From Deltaproteobacteria bacterium (lineage in GTDB: Bacteria; Myxococcota_A; UBA9160; JAFDET01), in assembly GCA_019310195.1 (NCBI GenBank), contig JAFDET010000225.1, positions 1-7,522 of the forward strand: DNA of 7,522 nt, given 5' to 3'. Below, in pieces: positions 1-5,524 of this stretch; positions within the stretch are counted from its first letter, which is position 1; each line of letters opens with the position of its first letter. Both the position numbers and the translations under genes were made by a program. The notes below the pieces were generated by a model that was not told the origin of the DNA, made no database searches, and saw nothing but the letters and a program-made list of their open reading frames with translations.

Positions 1-1029
1 CTGGCCGCGGGCGCGCGGCTTCCAGACCTGCTGGCGCCTCGGCTGATCCACCGCAACGGCGTGCACGTTGCGGGCTCCGACAGGGGTCGGCAGGGGGACT
101 GGTGGCACGCGTTGATCAAACCCGGCGGCGCCCTCTACCGCTACGACAACGACGACCCGGTGCGTTGGCTGCGCATCAGCGGCCAGCCGGTGCACGCGCG
201 ACGCGGACGGCTGGTAGCCCACTGCCTGCGTATCCACGATGCCACCGACGAGCAACAGGCAGAGCTCGAGCTGCACCGGGCTCGGCGCCTGGAGAGCGTC
301 GCCGAGCTGTCCCGAGGCGTGGCTCACGATTTCCACAACCTGCTCGCGGTGGTACGCGGAAACGCCGAGCTGCTCCTGGACGTCGTACCGGAGCGACCGG
401 ACGGCCAGCGACAGCTCTCCCGGATCCTGCGGGCCAGCGAGCAGGCGGCCGAGCTGGCGGACCAGCTCCAGCTCTACACGGGGGACGAGCCACCCACGCG
501 CGTGCGCATCGACCTGTCCATCCTGGTGCGCGACATGTCGGAGGTCCTCGACGCGGAGCTCTTCGAGGTGCCGCCCGCCGAGGCCATCGACATCGAGCTC
601 GATCTCGCATCGGAGCCGCTTGCGATCGAGGCCGATGCGACGCAGGTGCGACAGCTCCTGCTCAACCTGTTCGTGAACGCGAGAGACGCACTCGAAGAGC
701 GGGGCGGCACAATCCGCGTGGCCACCGGACGCACCCGTCTCGAGCCCGCGAACGCCGAGAACGTGGTCCTGGGGCGCGAGCAGCCCGCCGCCGACTACGC
801 CTACCTGATGGTCGCCGACACCGGCGTCGGCATCGAAGCGGACGCCCAGGAGCGGATCTTCGAGCCCTTCTTCAGCACCAAGGGCAAGCAGCGCGGCATC
901 GGGCTCTCGACCGTGTTCGGGATCGCCCGCGCCCACGGCGCGGCGGTCGAGCTGGTGAGCCACGTGGGCCGGGGAACCACCTTCCGGATCTATTTTCCGG
1001 CAGTTGCGCCCGACCCGCCTCCGAGCTGA
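1..1029 (+). CDS. PAS-domain sensor histidine kinase, 5' end outside window
   Basis: Probable sensor kinase of a two-component system; it autophosphorylates a histidine and passes the phosphate to a partner response regulator. The frame is open from base 1, so the N-terminus is missing and 342 residues are visible. Residues 1-80 look like the end of a PAS domain with its PAC tail (the RWLRISGQPV region). The H-box follows, with the phospho-acceptor H109 (codon 325-327) in GVAHDFHNLL. The ATPase domain has an N-box (NLFVNARDAL, N226), G1 (ADTGVGI, D273), F-box (IFEPFFSTK) and G2 (GIGLSTVFGI, near residue 299), and ends in GRGTTFRIYFP. The H-box reads HDFHN where this kinase class usually has HDFNN. 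No receiver domain follows, and no response regulator gene is visible downstream. No membrane segment is visible in the retained part. Family call is firm; the signal sensed is unknown. Confidence 0.93.
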   Translation: MAAGARLPDLLAPRLIHRNGVHVAGSDRGRQGDWWHALIKPGGALYRYDNDDPVRWLRISGQPVHARRGRLVAHCLRIHDATDEQQAELELHRARRLESVAELSRGVAHDFHNLLAVVRGNAELLLDVVPERPDGQRQLSRILRASEQAAELADQLQLYTGDEPPTRVRIDLSILVRDMSEVLDAELFEVPPAEAIDIELDLASEPLAIEADATQVRQLLLNLFVNARDALEERGGTIRVATGRTRLEPANAENVVLGREQPAADYAYLMVADTGVGIEADAQERIFEPFFSTKGKQRGIGLSTVFGIARAHGAAVELVSHVGRGTTFRIYFPAVAPDPPPS

Positions 1030-1040
1030 TCCTTCCGCCA

Positions 1041-2120
1041 ATGGGCACGACCGACTTCGGGCAGGCCCCGGAAAGCATCGAACGACCTCTGCACGAGCTC
1101 CTGCGCGCCAAGCTGGCGCGGCCGGAGCTGGACTTCGCCGAGATGCCGACGCGCCTGCTCGGGGGCAACCACACCTTCGTCTACACCTTCCGGCTCAGCG
1201 GCGCGCCGGATCCGTGGAACCGGCCGCTGGTGCTGCGCATCCTGCGCGCGCACCGCGCGGCCAACGAGGTGGTCTTCGAGTCGGCGCTCCAGAACGCGCT
1301 GTCCCCGCTGGCGCCGCGGGTGCTGCTGCACGAGGTCGATCCGAAGCCCCTGGGCGCCGCCTTCCAGGTGATGGAGCGCGTCGTCGGGCGCGCGCTCCTG
1401 CTGGAGGACATGGGACGGGACATCGGGCAGCTGGGCATGGTGCGGGAGACGCTGCGCGGCTTCGGCCGCAGCGTGCTGGGCCCCTGGCCGCGGCTGCTGG
1501 GCGAGACCCACGCCCGCCTGCACGCCTTGCCGACGGAGCCCGTGCTCGCTGCGCTGGAGGCCGTCGGCATGGGCGCGCGATTGACGCTGGAGGTTCGGCT
1601 CGCGCACTGGGGGGCGGAGCTGGGGGAGCTGGGGCTCCAAGGGCTACGCCCGGCGCATGCCTGGCTCTGCCAGCGGGCGCCGAAGCTGGCCGAGCCCTTC
1701 TGCCTCTGCCATGGCGACCTGTTCCCCAACCAGGTCTTCGAAGCCGGCGGCCGGGTCAGCGCGGTGATCGACTGGGCCGACGCACTGCTGGCGCCGGGCG
1801 GCGTCGACGTGGGATACGTGTGCGCCGGAATCGAGGACATCCCCTTCCCGGTTCCCGGCGGCCGCATCATCCAGCGCCGGCTCACGGGTCGCTTCCGCGC
1901 CGCGTACGAGGCGCAGCGGGCCCTGGACCCGGAGGCGCTGCGCTTCGGCGAGGTGATGCGGGCCCTCCACGCCCTGATGGGCCACGGCCGGCACCGGGCC
2001 GGACGCGGCCCGGTGCCCGTCCCCTACGACTCGCCGGCCGCGGTCCGTCGCTTGGAGGCGCGGCTGGCCCGCCACGGCGCCGACGCGCGGCTGGACCCGC
2101 CGCGCCGTCGGGATCCGTAA
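1041..2120 (+). CDS. APH-family phosphotransferase (protein-kinase-like fold)
   Basis: A 359-residue cytoplasmic kinase-like protein of the aminoglycoside phosphotransferase / choline kinase superfamily, which transfers the ATP gamma-phosphate to a small-molecule hydroxyl. A nucleotide-loop-like stretch (GGNHTFVYTF, 41-50) precedes the N-lobe strand PLVLRIL (62-68). The Brenner catalytic motif HGDLFPNQV has H224, D226 and N230, and the metal-binding equivalent of DFG is IDW with D244, followed by a GVDVGY segment (254-259). All catalytic positions expected for activity are therefore present. It starts at ATG 1041, 11 bp after the histidine kinase stop, so co-transcription is likely, although no good Shine-Dalgarno is visible. 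The C-terminus is arginine- and proline-rich. The substrate cannot be read from sequence: resistance is only one possible role, and many members of this family act in metabolism. The frame stays open upstream of the ATG, but that part overlaps the kinase gene and is not credible coding sequence. Confidence 0.85.
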   Translation: MGTTDFGQAPESIERPLHELLRAKLARPELDFAEMPTRLLGGNHTFVYTFRLSGAPDPWNRPLVLRILRAHRAANEVVFESALQNALSPLAPRVLLHEVDPKPLGAAFQVMERVVGRALLLEDMGRDIGQLGMVRETLRGFGRSVLGPWPRLLGETHARLHALPTEPVLAALEAVGMGARLTLEVRLAHWGAELGELGLQGLRPAHAWLCQRAPKLAEPFCLCHGDLFPNQVFEAGGRVSAVIDWADALLAPGGVDVGYVCAGIEDIPFPVPGGRIIQRRLTGRFRAAYEAQRALDPEALRFGEVMRALHALMGHGRHRAGRGPVPVPYDSPAAVRRLEARLARHGADARLDPPRRRDP

Positions 2121-2170
2121 AGCCAGCGCCCCGGCGCCGGCGCGAAGCGGGATGCGTCCGGCGTCCAGGC

Positions 2171-2199
2171 TGTACACGGCGGCGAACCGGTGGGATGAT
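2171..2199 (+). promoter_or_regulatory. possible sigma70-like promoter for the CNB-domain gene
   Basis: TGTACA at 2171-2176 and GATGAT at 2194-2199 each match the -35 and -10 consensus at four of six bases, with an ideal 17-bp spacer. The pair lies in the 106-bp gap before the CNB-domain gene. In GC-rich DNA such matches arise by chance, so this is only a candidate. Confidence 0.2.
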
Positions 2200-2213
2200 G
2201 CGAAGCGGGGGGC

Positions 2214-2219
2214 AGGAGG
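2214..2219 (+). promoter_or_regulatory. ribosome binding site of the CNB-domain gene
   Basis: A perfect AGGAGG lies seven bases before ATG 2227. It fixes the start there rather than at the in-frame ATG at 2152, which has no such signal. Confidence 0.8.
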
Positions 2220-2226
2220 ACCAGTC

Positions 2227-2787
2227 ATGGTCGATCTGTCGGCGATCGGGAAAGCACCGATCCTGCGCGGGCTCACCGCGGACGACCTCCGTCAGCTCGG
2301 GGCGATCGCTCGCGAGCAGAAGTTCCTGCGCGGCGAGCGTGTGTTCACGAGCAACCAGAGCGCGGAGTGTTTCTACATCGCCCGAAGCGGGCGCTTCGCA
2401 CTCTCCGTCGGGCTGAGGGCCCTGGACACGCAAAGGCAGCTGGTGGTCGAGGAGAAGGCCGCCCTGGACGCCTTCGGCTGGTCGGCGCTCGTGGAGCCTC
2501 GACAGTCGATCTACTCTGCGGACTGCACTGCGCCAGGAACGGTCGTCGCCTTCCCGCGAGCCGACCTCGAGGAGCTGATGGCGGCGAATACGCGCCTCGG
2601 CGAGGAGTTCTCACGCAACCTCAACGAGCTGATCGGCGACCGGGTCAGGGTGCTGCAGAAGCTGTGGATCGACGAGGTCGAGCAGTCGATGGCGCGCGTT
2701 CGGCATTGGTCCCAGCTGGGGCCCCGCGGCGTGCCCGATGCAGCCGCGGAGACGCCGCCCAGCCGCGGGGTCACGCCGAAAGCCTGA
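2227..2787 (+). CDS. single-domain cyclic-nucleotide-binding-fold (CAP_ED-like) protein
   Basis: A 186-residue soluble protein with the Crp/Fnr-type sensor fold and no DNA-binding domain. Residues about 10-115 form the beta-roll: ILRGLTADDLRQL as the N-terminal helix, KFLRGERVF as the first strands, then CFYIARSGRFAL. The phosphate-binding cassette position reads FGWSALVEPRQS (83-94). The Glu that contacts the cAMP ribose in CRP is replaced by Trp, so cAMP binding of the usual kind is doubtful. Residues 125-162 form a long helix like the CRP dimerisation helix, and the chain then ends in a short proline-rich tail with no helix-turn-helix. It is probably a signal sensor or partner-binding protein. 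Its kinase-rich upstream neighbours suggest signalling, but it has its own ribosome binding site and sits 106 bp after the previous gene. The end converges with the next gene across 21 bp, with no clear terminator. Confidence 0.82.
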   Translation: MVDLSAIGKAPILRGLTADDLRQLGAIAREQKFLRGERVFTSNQSAECFYIARSGRFALSVGLRALDTQRQLVVEEKAALDAFGWSALVEPRQSIYSADCTAPGTVVAFPRADLEELMAANTRLGEEFSRNLNELIGDRVRVLQKLWIDEVEQSMARVRHWSQLGPRGVPDAAAETPPSRGVTPKA

Positions 2788-2808
2788 TCGCTCCGAGGGC
2801 GCGGGCGG

Positions 2809-3357
2809 CTAACCGTCGCGCCCGTTCGCAGACGCGATCGCCCGGTCCAGGATCGAGGCGCAGGTCGTGAGCACCAGCGCCCAGGCCATGGCCTGCACCA
2901 GCCAGTCCCAGGGCCAGCCGATGCCCAGCGCGTTGCGGATCACCGGCACCGCCACCATCACGTAGTAGGCGACGCCGTTCCAGCGGCCCAGCCAGCTGGC
3001 GCGCAGCGCCTTGCCCTGGACCACGCGCGAGTCCCAGGCGTATTGGGTGAAGGCGACCAGGACGCCGACGGGGAGCAGCGCGGTCACGACACCCTGCTGT
3101 GCCAGCGCGGCCAGGCCGACGCTGCAGAAGAGCGCGTCGGTCAGGTGATCCAGGAATCCACCCAGGGGCGAGCTCTGACCGTGGCGCCGCGCCAGGGCGC
3201 CGTCGGCGAAGTCGGTGGCCACCGCCAGCCAGAACAGGCCGGTCGCCAGCAGCCACGCTTCGCAGAGGATCGCACCGGCCAGGGCCGGCGCGGTCGCCAG
3301 GCGAAGCAGCGTGAGCGCGTTGGCGAGCGTGCGCCACGCGGCGGTGGACTCGGGCAT
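2809..3357 (-). CDS. CDP-alcohol phosphatidyltransferase family protein
   Basis: A 182-residue integral inner-membrane enzyme of the CDP-alcohol phosphatidyltransferase family. Members move a phosphatidyl or phospho-alcohol group from a CDP-linked donor to an acceptor alcohol with release of CMP, as in phosphatidylglycerol-phosphate or phosphatidylinositol synthesis. The signature is complete: D49, D52, G53, A56, R57, G66, D70 and D74 follow the pattern DxxDGxxAR-x8-GxxxDxxxD, so the metal- and CDP-binding site is intact. About six membrane segments are visible (near 15-31, 33-48, 75-90, 92-108, 126-142, 150-170). ATG at 3357 is chosen because it gives the usual family length and N-terminal helix; a longer frame running to 3543 would overlap the divergent cytochrome gene and has an arginine-rich, non-membrane leader. 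The acceptor alcohol is unknown: PgsA-like is plausible, but no residue visible here decides it. Confidence 0.85.
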   Translation of the reverse strand: MPESTAAWRTLANALTLLRLATAPALAGAILCEAWLLATGLFWLAVATDFADGALARRHGQSSPLGGFLDHLTDALFCSVGLAALAQQGVVTALLPVGVLVAFTQYAWDSRVVQGKALRASWLGRWNGVAYYVMVAVPVIRNALGIGWPWDWLVQAMAWALVLTTCASILDRAIASANGRDG

Positions 3358-3408
3358 CGCTGCCCCGACGATACCAGCTAACTTCCCCGCTCGATCCGGA
3401 GGGAGCGC
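3358..3408. promoter_or_regulatory. divergent intergenic region, shared promoter space
   Basis: These 51 bp separate two divergent genes, so the promoters for both must lie here or overlap the coding starts. On the minus strand TGGTATCGT (TATCGT at 3368-3373) resembles an extended -10, which would put transcription only a few bases from the phosphatidyltransferase ATG. No convincing -35 element was found on either strand. Confidence 0.35.
3398..3405 (+). promoter_or_regulatory. ribosome binding site of the cytochrome c gene
   Basis: GGAGGGAG lies three bases before GTG 3409 and supports that non-ATG start. The resulting N-terminus gives a proper lipoprotein signal peptide. Confidence 0.7.
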
Positions 3409-3744
3409 GTGAAGGTCAGGAATGCCGCTGCGGGGTTGGGGATGATGGCGTCGCTGGCGGGCTGCGGCGAGCAAGGCCCGCAGCTCTCGGAGCCGGCGCA
3501 GCGTGGCCGCTCCACGTACGTGGCCAACTGCACCGCCTGTCACGCCATGGACCCGACGCGCACCGGCTCCCTCGGCCCGGACATAGCCGGCAGCTCACGC
3601 GAGCTGATCGAGGCGCGGGTGATGCGCGCGCAGTACCCGCCCGGCTACACGCCCAAGCGCGCCAGCGTGGCCATGGTGGCGCTGCCCCACCTGGCCGACC
3701 GCATCGACGACCTCTACGCCTACCTCTCCGAGGTCGCTCCCTAG
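3409..3744 (+). CDS. small class I cytochrome c, predicted lipoprotein
   Basis: A 111-residue mono-haem electron carrier, probably tethered to a membrane on the periplasmic side. The GTG start gives a short signal peptide (MKVRNAAAGLGMMAS) with a lipobox LAGC, whose C19 would be lipidated. The haem-attachment site is CTACH (C41, C44, H45). A GPDIAGS loop (56-62) follows, as in class I cytochromes, then a probable axial Met ligand at M89 ahead of the C-terminal helix with the typical LYAYL ending. Its stop overlaps the stop of the convergent PuuD-like membrane gene within one CTAG. Known PuuD proteins carry a cytochrome c domain fused to the membrane domain, so this protein could be the separate electron acceptor of its neighbour; that link is inferred. 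The family assignment is firm. Confidence 0.9.
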   Translation: MKVRNAAAGLGMMASLAGCGEQGPQLSEPAQRGRSTYVANCTACHAMDPTRTGSLGPDIAGSSRELIEARVMRAQYPPGYTPKRASVAMVALPHLADRIDDLYAYLSEVAP

Positions 3745-4442
3745 AGAGCGAGCGCGCCCCAGATGTAGATGATCACGGTCAGGCCCAAGCCGCCGTGGAT
3801 GGTGCCGGAAACGGTCGTCAGCATCTTCTGGCTGGGCTTGCCGGGGCCGATCAGGCCGTTCGCTTCCACCAGAGCGGCAATGACGAGCATCCCGATCCAG
3901 TACATCACGTCGTTGGCGCCCTCGTACACCGCCAGGTGACTGGCCGCACCCATGAAGAAGAGCATGGGGATCGAGAACAGCGTGTTGGTGCGCGACGCCA
4001 TGCCGGCGCGGCCGCCGGCGCCCGCCGCGGCGGGGTTCGGGTCACCACCGCCCGCGACGTTCTCGGCGTTCGCGATCACGATCTTCTGCGCGGGCCAGAT
4101 GATGAACCACACGTTGAACCACATCAGCGTGCCCATCAGCGCGCCGGTGAGGATCTTGGTCATGTAGGGATCGCCCAGGCCCACGCCCTGGTGCAGCCGG
4201 ATCAGGAGCATCGCGAGGCCCGACAGGAATGTGAGCATGGCGCCCCAGCGGAACCACCACAGGGCGTTGGGAACCAGACCTCGGGTCATCAGGCCCTTGG
4301 CCTGACCGCCCAGCTCGCTGCCGAAGAACGGCGTCTGGATGAAGTTGAAGTAGTAGAGGACCCCGATCCAGGTGATGCCGGACAGGAAGTGCAGCCAGCG
4401 GAAGAGGAACATCCAGCCGTCGAGGGTGGTGATGAGGTCCAT
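3741..4442 (-). CDS. PuuD-like (urate oxidase N-terminal domain type) membrane protein
   Basis: A 233-residue polytopic inner-membrane protein. Recalled family features of the PuuD membrane domain are visible: WLHFLSGITWIGVLYYFNF (16-34), LWWFRWGAM (61-69), MWFNVWFIIWPAQK (107-120) and RTNTLFSIPMLFFMGAASH (151-169). Six membrane segments fall near 10-34, 63-82, 95-117, 153-172, 178-198 and 207-230, with a Gly/Ala-rich loop at 130-148. H18, H84, H169 and H216 are candidate haem or metal ligands. Characterised PuuD oxidises urate in the membrane and is longer, with a fused cytochrome c domain. This protein is shorter and lacks the cytochrome, which may be supplied by the convergent lipoprotein gene. 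Urate as substrate is not shown: no other purine-degradation gene is visible in the window. The start ATG at 4442 has GGGAG about nine bases upstream. Confidence 0.72.
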   Translation of the reverse strand: MDLITTLDGWMFLFRWLHFLSGITWIGVLYYFNFIQTPFFGSELGGQAKGLMTRGLVPNALWWFRWGAMLTFLSGLAMLLIRLHQGVGLGDPYMTKILTGALMGTLMWFNVWFIIWPAQKIVIANAENVAGGGDPNPAAAGAGGRAGMASRTNTLFSIPMLFFMGAASHLAVYEGANDVMYWIGMLVIAALVEANGLIGPGKPSQKMLTTVSGTIHGGLGLTVIIYIWGALAL

Positions 4443-4478
4443 GGTCGTCGATCTCCCGTCGTTGGGTGCTCGGCCGCC

Positions 4479-4496
4479 ATTCTAGCCCCAGCGGGG
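4479..4496 (-). promoter_or_regulatory. candidate -10 box and small inverted repeat before the PuuD-like gene
   Basis: Read on the minus strand, TAGAAT (4479-4484, five of six consensus bases) lies about 37 bases before the ATG. It is preceded by a CCCC-GCT-GGGG inverted repeat (4486-4496) that could be an operator or chance GC-rich symmetry. No good -35 element was found at the right distance. Confidence 0.3.
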
Positions 4497-4547
4497 AACC
4501 AAGCGGCGTTCCTTTTTCACTATGCCTTCGTGGGGTTTCGAACGCGC

Positions 4548-5434
4548 TCAGCGCTGAAGCATCCGCTCGCGCAGCCTCCCCCATCCTAGCTTGTCGCACA
4601 AGGCGTCAACACGGGTCGGGTCCGGCCGCCGCACGCGCACGTCCCGCAGCCCGGCGGACACGCCCGGGACCTCGCGGACCACCGTGGCCAGCTCCCGGGT
4701 CTTCAGGGCGCGTTCGCGGTGCAGGGCCACGCGGGCGGCCATCTTCGCCGCACCCCGCACGGCGACGCCATCCCAGGCGTCGGGGTCGTCCGGGATGTGG
4801 TCGATGGAGCCGAAGGCCTTGAGGATCGCAGCGGCGCTCTTGGCCCCCACGCCGGGAACTCCGGGCAGGCTGTCGATGGCGTCGCCCATCAGGCCCAGGT
4901 AGTCGGGAATCTGGTCCGGGTCCACGCCGAACTTGCCGCGCACGCCATCGGCGTCGAGGGTCGTTCCCTTGGAGTTGTCGTGGATGACGACGCGGCCGTC
5001 CTCGCGGACCAGCTGCGAGAGATCCTTGTCCGAGGTCACCACCACCACGTCGGCGCCGCGGGCGACCAGCTGGCGGGTCAGCGTGGCCATCACGTCGTCC
5101 GCCTCGTAGTTGGGCACCTCGTAGGTGGCCACGCCCAGGACCTCGGCCGCTTGCGCGCAGAGATCGAACTGGGGCTCCAGGTCGGGCGGCGCCTCGGTTC
5201 GATCGGCTTTGTAGCCCTCCTCGAGCTCGTTGCGGAAGCTGGTCAGCGCGTGGTCGAAGCACATGGCCACGTGGCTCGCGCCGGTTTCCGCCAGGTACTT
5301 GAGCAGGGTCGAAGTGAAGCCGTAGGCGGCAAACGTGGGCGTGCCGTCCGGCGCCTCCATGTGGGGCAACACGTAGTAGGCGCGAAAGATCCAGACATGG
5401 CCATCGATCAATCGATCAGATGAACCGTGGGCAT
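4548..5434 (-). CDS. stand-alone 5'-3' exonuclease (flap-nuclease family), start frameshifted by 8-bp duplication
   Basis: A structure-specific 5' nuclease like the N-terminal domain of DNA polymerase I or the T5/ExoIX proteins, acting on flaps and RNA primers in replication and repair. Motifs in order: LIDGHVWIFRAYY (first catalytic Asp), CFDHALTSFRNE, the YEADDV acidic pair, TSDKDLSQLV, and LGLMGDAIDSLPGVPGVG, which is the catalytic GDxxD plus helix-hairpin-helix DNA-binding loop. No polymerase domain follows. The natural start appears to be ATG 5432-5434 giving MPTVHLID, but a perfect 8-bp tandem repeat (5403-5418) shifts the frame and stops it at TGA 5408-5410. With one copy removed the gene reads 292 residues without interruption. 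As printed, the frame could still start at TTG 5409-5411, created by the repeat, giving a 287-residue protein beginning at (M)IDG. A still longer frame from TTG 5489 runs through the REPIN-like repeat and is not credible. It lies 3' of proS on the same strand. Confidence 0.85.
5403..5418. repeat. perfect 8-bp tandem duplication inside the exonuclease start
   Basis: ATCGATCA occurs twice in tandem (5403-5410 and 5411-5418); on the coding strand this is TGATCGAT twice. Removing one unit joins MPTVHLID to GHVWIFRAYY in one frame and restores the family N-terminus. As eight is not a multiple of three, the duplication is a frameshift. Confidence 0.95.
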
Positions 5435-5448
5435 GGCAACGATCCCAA

Positions 5449-5518
5449 AGAGGAAACCAGAGGGACAGTCCCTTTAGTTTCCGCGTCAACTAAAGGGACT
5501 GTCCCTCTGGTTTCCTCT
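5449..5518. repeat. REPIN-like inverted repeat between proS and the exonuclease gene
   Basis: Two perfectly complementary 31-bp arms (5449-5479 and 5488-5518) flank an 8-base loop. Each arm contains its own palindrome, AGGGAC-N-GTCCCT (5461-5473 and 5494-5506), so the unit has the layout of a REP doublet forming a hairpin. It fills 70 of the 90 bases between the real proS stop (5525) and the exonuclease ATG (5434). It translates to GTVPLV in both orientations. Elements of this kind are usually moved by a RAYT-type transposase encoded elsewhere; none is present here. A transcript through it would fold into a very stable hairpin, which could slow RNA decay, attenuate transcription or block the exonuclease start. 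It has no T-run, so a classical terminator is unlikely. Confidence 0.8.
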
Positions 5519-5524
5519 GGTTTC
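5505..5524. repeat. 10-bp perfect tandem repeat at the REPIN edge
   Basis: CTCTGGTTTC occurs twice (5505-5514, 5515-5524). The first copy belongs to the right arm of the inverted repeat; the second lies mostly outside it and directly abuts the proS TAA. This may mark the insertion boundary or a local slippage event. Confidence 0.85.

Noticed and set aside
102..1040. N-terminal extension of the APH phosphotransferase frame back into the histidine kinase gene
   Set aside because: The extension is low-complexity Arg/Ala/Gly sequence overlapping clear kinase motifs in another frame; ATG 1041 gives the normal family length.
2126..2143. GCGCC...GGCGC hairpin after the phosphotransferase gene as a terminator
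   Set aside because: The stem is only five base pairs in very GC-rich sequence, with no T-run; chance symmetry is likely.
3358..3543. Longer N-terminus for the CDP-alcohol phosphatidyltransferase
   Set aside because: It would overlap the cytochrome c gene and its ribosome binding site, and the added 62 residues look like antisense of that gene rather than family sequence.
4548..4557. TCAGCGCTGA perfect palindrome at the exonuclease stop as an operator
   Set aside because: A single 10-bp palindrome with no second site and no nearby promoter; it includes the stop codon and is likely chance.
5412..5489. Exonuclease start at TTG 5489
   Set aside because: That stretch translates part of the REPIN-like repeat and the displaced original start; it has no family similarity and exists only because of the 8-bp shift.
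5449..5518. Inverted repeat as a rho-independent terminator or a CRISPR unit
   Set aside because: There is no T-run after the hairpin on either strand, and only two inverted copies occur, with no regular spacers. The nested palindromes fit a REP doublet better.
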